DNA from: Streptomyces katrae
Lineage (GTDB): Bacteria; Actinomycetota; Actinomycetes; Streptomycetales; Streptomycetaceae
Assembly: GCF_000966975.1 (NCBI RefSeq)
Contig: NZ_JZWV01000784.1
Location: 1-9,853 of the forward strand
Direction: 5' to 3'
DNA length: 9,853 nt
Shown here: positions 5,588-9,853 of the stretch, one piece after another
Layout of the letters: the number at the start of each line of letters is the position of its first letter
Position numbering within the stretch: position 1 is the first letter of the stretch
Notes under the pieces: model-generated
Database searches by the model: none
What the model was told of the DNA's origin: nothing
Seen by the model: only the letters and a program-made list of their open reading frames with translations
Position numbers and translations under genes: made by a program

Positions 5588-7108
5588 ATGGACCAGGGCG
5601 ACCGCGGCCGGCCGGAGGACACCGTCCCCGGTGCCGCCTCCGACGAGGACACCCTCCAGGCCAACGCGATCGGCTTCCTCGACGCCCTCGTCATCGGCCT
5701 GAACTCGACCTCGCCCGCCTACTCCCTGGCCGCCGTCATCGGCCCGATCGTCGCCATCGCCGGGATCTACGCCCCGGGCGTGATGCTCGCCTCGTTCGTG
5801 CCGATGCTGCTCATCGCCGCCGCCTTCTACTACCTCAACAAGGTCGACCAGGACTGCGGCACCACCTTCTCCTGGGTGACCCGTGCCATGGGCCCCTGGG
5901 CGGGCTGGCTCGGCGGCTGGGCCATCACCATGACCGGCGTCCTCGTCATCGGCTCCCTCGCCGACGTCGCCGTCCACTTCGGGCTGCTGGCCTTCGGCCT
6001 CGACGGCCTGGCCGCCAACACCGTCGTCCGCCAGACCCTCGCCGTCGTGCTGATCCTCGCGATGACCGCGATCTGCGTCATCGGCACCGAACTGTCGGCG
6101 CACTTCCAGGACGTCCTCATCCTCGCCCAGGTCCTCTTCCTCCTGGTCTTCGCCGTCGTCGCCATCTACCGGGTCTACGCCGGCACCAGCACCCTCGACG
6201 CCCTCCACCCCTCCGTCAGCTGGCTCAACCCCTTCGGCGCCGGCGGCAGCGCGCTCACCGGCGGCCTGCTGCTCGGCGTGTTCATCTACTGGGGCTGGGA
6301 GTCCGCCGTCAACCTCACCGAAGAGGTCGAGGACTCCGCCACGGCGCCCGGCAAGGCCGGCATCTGGTCCACCCTGATCCTGCTCGTCACCTACCTGTCC
6401 GTCGGCTTCGCCATCGTCGCCTACGCCGGGACGAAGTTCCTGGCCGAGAACGCCGACGAGGAGGAGGAGATCTTCGCCGTCCTCGCCCACGAGGTGATGG
6501 GCGGCTGGGACTGGATGGTCCTCCTCGCCGTCTGCACCTCCGCCCTCGCCTCCACCCAGACGACGATCATCCCGGCCTCCCGCACCGCCCTGTCCATGGC
6601 CCGCCGCCACGCCCTGCCCCCGCACCTCGCGCACATCCACCACCGCTTCCACACCCCCGACGTCAGCACCTGGTGGGTGGCCGCCATCGCCATCGCCTGG
6701 TACCTCGCCGTCAACCAGATCAGCGAGAACGCCCTGCTCGACTCCCTCACCGCGCTCTCGCTGCTCATCGCCTTCTACTACGCGCTCACCGGCGTGGCCT
6801 GCGCCGTCTACTACCGCCGCCACCTGCTGGAGAACGCGCACAACTTCCTCCTCATCGGCGTCGGCCCGCTCGTCGGCGCCGGACTCCTGGCCTGGCTGCT
6901 CGTGGAGTCTGTCGAGGACATGTCCAACCCGCGGAACTCGGCCGGCGGGGTCTCCTGGTTCGGCCTCGGCCCGCCCCTGGTCATCGGCATCGGCATCGCG
7001 GCCGCCGGCGTCCTCCTCATGTGCTTCTGGCGGATCCGCGACGGCAGGTTCTGGCAGGAGCGCCGGGGCGTGGTCGACCCGGCCCTGGTCCACGGCAGGA
7101 AGAGCTGA
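5588..7108 (+). CDS. APC-family amino acid permease
   Basis: A 506-aa integral membrane transporter of the amino acid-polyamine-organocation superfamily. After a hydrophilic N-tail (1-30) comes TM1 with G-L-N-S-T-S-P-A-Y-S-L-A, the unwound substrate-binding helix. TM6 carries G-V-F-I-Y-W-G-W-E-S-A-V-N-L-T-E-E-V-E-D (230-249), the other discontinuous helix of the LeuT fold. Residues 323-343 (S-T-Q-T-T-I-I-P-A-S-R-T-A-L-S-M-A-R-R) are the conserved TM8 and following loop. About 12 helices are visible. A run of five acidic residues (290-294) lies in the loop before TM7. ATG 5588 is the only reasonable start. No Shine-Dalgarno precedes it, and GACGAT six bases upstream could be a weak -10 of a leaderless transcript. 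The stop overlaps the ribosome binding site of the UspA gene, so the two form an operon. Substrate (amino acid or polyamine) and direction are not predictable. Confidence 0.93.
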   Translation: MDQGDRGRPEDTVPGAASDEDTLQANAIGFLDALVIGLNSTSPAYSLAAVIGPIVAIAGIYAPGVMLASFVPMLLIAAAFYYLNKVDQDCGTTFSWVTRAMGPWAGWLGGWAITMTGVLVIGSLADVAVHFGLLAFGLDGLAANTVVRQTLAVVLILAMTAICVIGTELSAHFQDVLILAQVLFLLVFAVVAIYRVYAGTSTLDALHPSVSWLNPFGAGGSALTGGLLLGVFIYWGWESAVNLTEEVEDSATAPGKAGIWSTLILLVTYLSVGFAIVAYAGTKFLAENADEEEEIFAVLAHEVMGGWDWMVLLAVCTSALASTQTTIIPASRTALSMARRHALPPHLAHIHHRFHTPDVSTWWVAAIAIAWYLAVNQISENALLDSLTALSLLIAFYYALTGVACAVYYRRHLLENAHNFLLIGVGPLVGAGLLAWLLVESVEDMSNPRNSAGGVSWFGLGPPLVIGIGIAAAGVLLMCFWRIRDGRFWQERRGVVDPALVHGRKS

Positions 7109-7113
7109 GGAGG
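7107..7113 (+). promoter_or_regulatory. Ribosome binding site of the UspA gene overlapping the permease stop codon
   Basis: GAGGAGG shares two bases with the TGA stop at 7106-7108 and ends five bases before ATG 7119. A ribosome finishing the permease would sit on this site, which suggests translational coupling. Confidence 0.7.
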
Positions 7114-7118
7114 CCCGG

Positions 7119-7541
7119 ATGTCCGTAGTCCTCGGGTACGACGAGTCCCCCGGCGCCGAGCGCGCCCTGCGCGTCGCCCTGGAGGTGGCCACCGCCTTCG
7201 GAGAGCCCCTGGTCCTCGTCTACGGGGCCGCCGCCCCCGGCTCCGCCGGTGAGGAGTACCGCGCCCACCGGGAGGCCGTCCTCCAGGCGGGCCGCAGCGC
7301 GCTCGCCCGGGCCGTCGAGGCCGCCGACGAGGCCGGGGTCCCCTCGACCGTCGAGGTCATGGACGACAAACCGGCCCAGGCCCTGCTCACCGCGGCCCAA
7401 CACCACCACGCCCGGGTCATCATCGTCGGCACCTGGGGCGACAGCCCGATCCGCGGCGCCCTCCTCGGCTCGACCCCGCACAAGCTCCTGCACCTCTCCC
7501 CGGTCCCGGTGCTGTGCGTCCCCACCGAGCCCGAGCCCTAG
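7119..7541 (+). CDS. Universal stress protein, UspA family, ATP-binding type
   Basis: A 140-aa single-domain universal stress protein, the standard length. It opens V-V-L-G-Y-D-E-S-P-G-A-E-R-A-L, placing the conserved Asp at residue 8 for the nucleotide. The C-terminal loop has the exact G-X2-G-X9-G-S motif (Gly104, Gly107, Gly117-Ser118) that marks the ATP-binding members of the family, and ends V-P-V-L-C-V. The protein should be cytoplasmic and dimeric. It lies 10 bp after the APC permease with overlapping stop and Shine-Dalgarno signals. USP domains are known to accompany or fuse to membrane transporters, so it may bind nucleotide and adjust the permease; that role is inferred from position only. 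The stop (TAG) is three bases from the stop of the convergent hydroxylase, with no room for a separate terminator. Confidence 0.93.
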   Translation: MSVVLGYDESPGAERALRVALEVATAFGEPLVLVYGAAAPGSAGEEYRAHREAVLQAGRSALARAVEAADEAGVPSTVEVMDDKPAQALLTAAQHHHARVIIVGTWGDSPIRGALLGSTPHKLLHLSPVPVLCVPTEPEP

Positions 7542-7544
7542 CCT

Positions 7545-9133
7545 TCAGGCGAAGACCCCCTCGAGGTACTCGGCCAGCCCCTCGGCGGCCGGCGGGCACA
7601 GCCGCGCCCCCAGGTAGCCGTCCGGGCGCACCACGAAGGCCGTCGGCGCCCGCACCCCGTAGCGCAGGGCGAACTCCCCGCGCGCGTCGCGGTACACCGG
7701 CATCGGCGTGGCCCCGGCGTACGCGGTCCCGCCCTCGGTGAGGACCGCGTACGCCGTGAGCCGCCCCGCCGGCAACCCGCCCGTCAGTGCGGCGAGTCGG
7801 GGGACGTACGAGTCCCACGCGCCGTCGGTGTACACCAGCAGCACGTGCTCGCGGCCCCTCAGCAGGTCGTGGAGCCGCAGCGGATAGGCGGGTACCTCCC
7901 CGGCCAGGCCGCCGCAGTCGGGGGCCCGCTCCCCGGGCCCCGGCCCGGAGCCGTCGGCCTCCCCCGGGGAGGGCCGTACGACCACCGGGCTGTCGGGGTA
8001 GCCCACCAGCAGCTGGGCCTCGCGCAGCACCGCCGCGGTCCCCTGGTCCGCCGCCCCGGCGGTCCGGCGGGCGTGGCGCACGGTCCGGCCGCCAGCAGCC
8101 CCGGAGCGGCGGAGCCGCCGACGGCGAGCGCGAGCTTCCAGGCCAGGTTCCAGGCGTCCTGGATGCCGGTGTTCATCCCCTGCGCCCCGGTCGGGGGATG
8201 GATGTGCGCCGCGTCCCCGGCGACGAAGACCCGGCCCTCGGAGTACCGGTCCACGAGCCGGTGGCTGATCCGGAACACCGAGGACCAGCGCATCGCCGAG
8301 GCGGTCACCGGCCGCGGCGCCATCCGGTCCAGCACCCTCTGGATGTCCGCGAGGGCCGGGGCCCGGGAGCCCTCCAGCCCGTGCGCCACCCCGTCCCCGG
8401 CCGCCGGCGCGGCGGACACGGAGAGCTCCGGCGGCACCAGCATGGACATCCGGTACCGGCCCGGCCCGGGCAGCGGGATGCAGACCAGGATGTCGTCGGT
8501 CCTCCCCTCGGCGTCGTGGTGCACGGCCCGGAGCGTGTACCCGTAGGGCAGGTCCCAGTCGGTCTCCACGTCGGCCAGCATGTACTCCTCGGGGAAGGCC
8601 CCGCCCTCGAAGGTCAGCCCCAGCCCCTTGCGGACGGTGCTGTGCGCCCCGTCGCACCCCACCAGGTAGCGGGTCCGCAGCTCCTCCTCGCCGGCCCGTC
8701 CCGTCAACAGGACGCCGACCCCGTCGTCGTCCTGCGCGAACGACACCAGCTCGGTGTCCCGCTCGATCGAGGTGCCGAACCGCGCCAGGAAGGCCTCCAG
8801 GATCCGCTCCGTCTCGTACTGCGGCAGCGCGGCGAACCCGTACGGCACCTCGGGCGGCAGCGCCAGCCGCAGCGGCTCCCGCTCCTCGCCGTCGACGTAG
8901 ACGAGCTGCCCGCGCAGCGGGACCGCCGCGTCCAGGGCGTCCGCGACCAGCCCCATCCGGTCCCACAGCTCCAGCGTGCGCGGCTGGATCCCCACCGCCT
9001 TGGCGTACGGCAGCCGGGCCGGCAGCCGGTCCACGATCCGGCAGGACACCCCGCGCCTGCGCAGCTCCACCGCCGCCGTCAGACCCACCGGGCCGGCGCC
9101 CACGACGAGCACGTCCACCGCTCCGCCGTTCAT
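7545..9133 (-). pseudogene. FAD-dependent aromatic hydroxylase (PHBH/polyketide hydroxylase type), broken by an internal deletion and frameshift
   Basis: This resembles class A flavin monooxygenases that hydroxylate aromatic compounds with NADPH and O2, especially the polyketide hydroxylases (PgaE/RdmE-like) with a C-terminal thioredoxin-like domain. From ATG 9133 the first frame gives residues 1-347. It holds the Rossmann motif G-A-G-P-V-G (12-17), the D-G motif in V-G-C-D-G-A-H-S-T-V-R (158-168), and G-D-A-A-H-I-H-P-P-T-G-A-Q-G-M-N-T-G-I (307-324). At 8093 it runs into Pro/Arg-rich nonsense, ending at a stop at 7859. The rest lies in another frame from 8087 to TGA 7545: G-R-T-V-R-H-A-R-R, D-C-G-G-L, L-L-R-G-R-E-H-V-L-L-V-Y, and the ending V-R-P-D-G-Y-L-G-A-R-L. 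The D-S-Y-x-x-E-R-R-P segment that family members carry at the junction is absent. About 40 nt therefore seem lost, and a single-base error would not explain it. No functional full-length enzyme is expected. Confidence 0.82.
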
Positions 9134-9274
9134 GCGTCCATCGTGTCCACCGGCCCCGACACCCCGCCACCGGGCCGTTCCCCACCCCTTCGCGCACCGC
9201 CGATCCGTTGGCCCGCCCATGGCCGGAAATGTACGGCCGCAGCGGTGCCAATGGCCCAGCCCGAGGAGCCCGCC

Positions 9275-9324
9275 TTGAGCCAATGCCCCTGCGGATGCTT
9301 ATCTGTGTCGTATCCATGTACTTT
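9275..9324 (+). promoter_or_regulatory. Promoter-like AT-rich island upstream of the FUSC gene
   Basis: The stretch stands out from its GC-rich surroundings. TTGAGC (9275-9280) resembles a -35 hexamer and is followed after 19 bp by TATCTG (9300-9305). Separately, TACTTT (9319-9324) fits TANNNT as a -10, but it has no good -35. Either would leave a 5' leader of roughly 130-150 nt before ATG 9459. The two options cannot be separated by eye. Confidence 0.3.
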
Positions 9325-9342
9325 CGGCGCCGCGCAGCGCCG
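9325..9342 (+). repeat. Six-base-pair inverted repeat in the presumed FUSC leader
   Basis: CGGCGC (9325-9330) pairs perfectly with GCGCCG (9337-9342) around a six-base loop. It lies directly after the AT-rich island, near the expected 5' end of the transcript. It could be a leader hairpin or a chance repeat in GC-rich DNA. Confidence 0.3.
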
Positions 9343-9444
9343 GCCGGCAACGACGCCGGACCGGAGCGCGGCGCCTTCGCCGTGCCCGTACGCCGCCCAC
9401 CACCCCCGGGCGGACACCGGCCCGGCGCGCAGCACTCCGAGGGG

Positions 9445-9458
9445 GGCGGCACACCGCC
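9445..9458 (+). promoter_or_regulatory. Hairpin abutting the FUSC start codon
   Basis: GGCGG (9445-9449), loop CACA, CCGCC (9454-9458) forms a five-pair GC stem ending at the base before ATG 9459. Its 5' arm shares two bases with the G-run (9441-9446) that is the only Shine-Dalgarno candidate, so folding could limit ribosome access. Confidence 0.35.
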
Positions 9459-9853
9459 ATGAAGAGGATGTTCACGGCTCCGGATCCGGGGCGCGCCAGG
9501 CTCAGGAACTCCGCGCGCGCGGTCATCGGCACCGGGCTCGCCGTCGCCGTGGCCGAACTGGCGGGGCTCTCGCTCACCGCGTCCATCACCGGCGGGCTCG
9601 CGGCCCTGCTCGCACTGTTCACCGTCCTCGACGCGGACGTCCGCGCCCAGCGGGTGACCACCGCCCTGCTGCCCGTCGCCGGCTTCCCGGTGCTGGCCCT
9701 GGCCACCTCCCTGCACGGCATGCCGCCCGTGCGCGACGCGGCCTGGCTCGCCGTCGTCTTCGCCGGGGTCTACGCCCGCCGCTGGGGGCCGCGCGGGCAC
9801 GCCCTCGGCATCTTCGCCTTCATGATGTTCTTCGTCACCCAGTTCCTGCACGC
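9459..9853 (+). CDS. FUSC-family (fusaric acid resistance-like) membrane protein, 3'-truncated by the window edge
   Basis: The N-terminal 131 codons of a membrane protein of the FUSC / aromatic acid exporter-like family; full-length members are usually several hundred residues long. The short basic N-tail (M-K-R-M-F to about residue 18) is followed by hydrophobic segments near 20-36, 41-58, 66-84, 95-106 and 114-130. The loop L-D-A-D-V-R-A-Q-R-V-T-T-A-L-L-P-V-A-G and the segment G-I-F-A-F-M-M-F-F-V-T-Q-F-L-H look like the actinobacterial FUSC N-terminal domain. ATG 9459 was chosen as the first in-frame start; an ATG at 9468, preceded immediately by AGAGG, is an alternative. Family members export or tolerate small aromatic acids in some bacteria, but the substrate here is unknown. 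The gene is divergent from the broken aromatic hydroxylase. A past link in aromatic metabolism is conceivable but unproven. Confidence 0.8.
   Translation, partial: MKRMFTAPDPGRARLRNSARAVIGTGLAVAVAELAGLSLTASITGGLAALLALFTVLDADVRAQRVTTALLPVAGFPVLALATSLHGMPPVRDAAWLAVVFAGVYARRWGPRGHALGIFAFMMFFVTQFLH

Larger units (their letters stand above)
9134..9458. other. 325-bp intergenic region between the divergent hydroxylase pseudogene and FUSC gene
   Basis: No convincing gene is present. Contents are an inverted repeat GGCCG-N8-CGGCC (9221-9238), an AT-rich island (9294-9327, 19 of 34 bases A or T) and two small hairpins (9325-9342 and 9445-9458). An 84-codon open frame at 9208-9462 overlaps the FUSC start as ATGA, but its third positions lack the usual strong GC bias. 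The region probably holds promoters for both flanking genes. Confidence 0.55.

Noticed and set aside
5387..7192. A 601-codon minus-strand open frame opposite the APC permease
   Set aside because: Its composition (Gly, Asp, Glu, Val runs without secondary structure or motifs) is that of an antisense shadow; the + strand frame is a clear 12-TM permease.
8080..8100. Programmed ribosomal frameshift joining the two hydroxylase halves
   Set aside because: No slippery heptamer is apparent, and a frameshift would not restore the missing conserved D-S-Y-x-x-E-R-R-P segment.
7859..9133. Intact 424-aa hydroxylase ending at 7859
   Set aside because: The last 77 residues are Pro/Arg/Cys-rich frame-shifted sequence, while the proper C-terminal domain is encoded in another frame beyond that stop.
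9208..9462. Small open frame (84 codons, or 56 from ATG 9295) ending ATGA on the FUSC start codon
   Set aside because: The ATGA overlap is attractive for a coupled leader peptide, but third-position GC is far lower than in the real genes here, no ribosome binding site precedes either ATG, and the sequence is Pro/Arg-rich without motif.
1..9853. Mobile elements, CRISPR arrays, tRNA or rRNA genes, phage or toxin-antitoxin modules
   Set aside because: No terminal inverted repeats with transposase, no regularly spaced repeats, no cloverleaf or rRNA-like sequence, and no matching proteins were seen.

Overview
The window looks like ordinary chromosome from a Streptomyces or closely related actinomycete. 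GC is very high (well over 70 % by eye) with third codon positions almost always G or C. Start codons include GTG and TTG, and several genes lack a convincing Shine-Dalgarno. The families present (DHA2 exporter, Lrp/AsnC regulator, actinobacterial class I photolyase, DUF1275, APC permease with UspA, aromatic-polyketide-type flavin hydroxylase, FUSC) are routine in Streptomyces. I see no tRNA, rRNA, CRISPR array, insertion sequence, integrase or toxin-antitoxin pair.

Layout. (1) 1-1415, + strand: 3' part of a 14-TM DHA2 drug exporter that begins before the window. (2) 1438-2656, - strand: an Lrp/AsnC regulator followed by a HAD-family phosphatase, probably one transcript. (3) 2724-4106, + strand: a class I DNA photolyase with a TTG start, divergent from the Lrp gene across a 67-bp spacer holding a small dyad. 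(4) 4129-4824, - strand: a DUF1275 membrane protein, convergent with the photolyase and divergent from the next gene. (5) 4911-5504, + strand: a histidine-phosphatase-family protein, followed by a GC-rich hairpin. (6) 5588-7541, + strand: an APC amino-acid permease and a UspA protein in a tight two-gene operon. (7) 7545-9133, - strand: an FAD-dependent aromatic hydroxylase broken by an internal deletion and frameshift, here called a pseudogene. (8) 9134-9458: a 325-bp intergenic region with an AT-rich promoter-like island. (9) 9459 to the end, + strand: the N-terminal part of a FUSC-family membrane protein.

Working links that the sequence supports are local. The permease and UspA genes appear translationally coupled, because the UspA Shine-Dalgarno overlaps the permease stop codon. 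The Lrp regulator may control itself, and possibly the adjacent photolyase, through the dyad between them. The other genes look like independent housekeeping or accessory functions.

I found no convincing previously undescribed system. The observations most worth checking are the decayed hydroxylase (an internal deletion of about 40 nt at 8087-8093), the unusual active-site residues of the photolyase, the permease-UspA pair, and the leaderless-type promoters.
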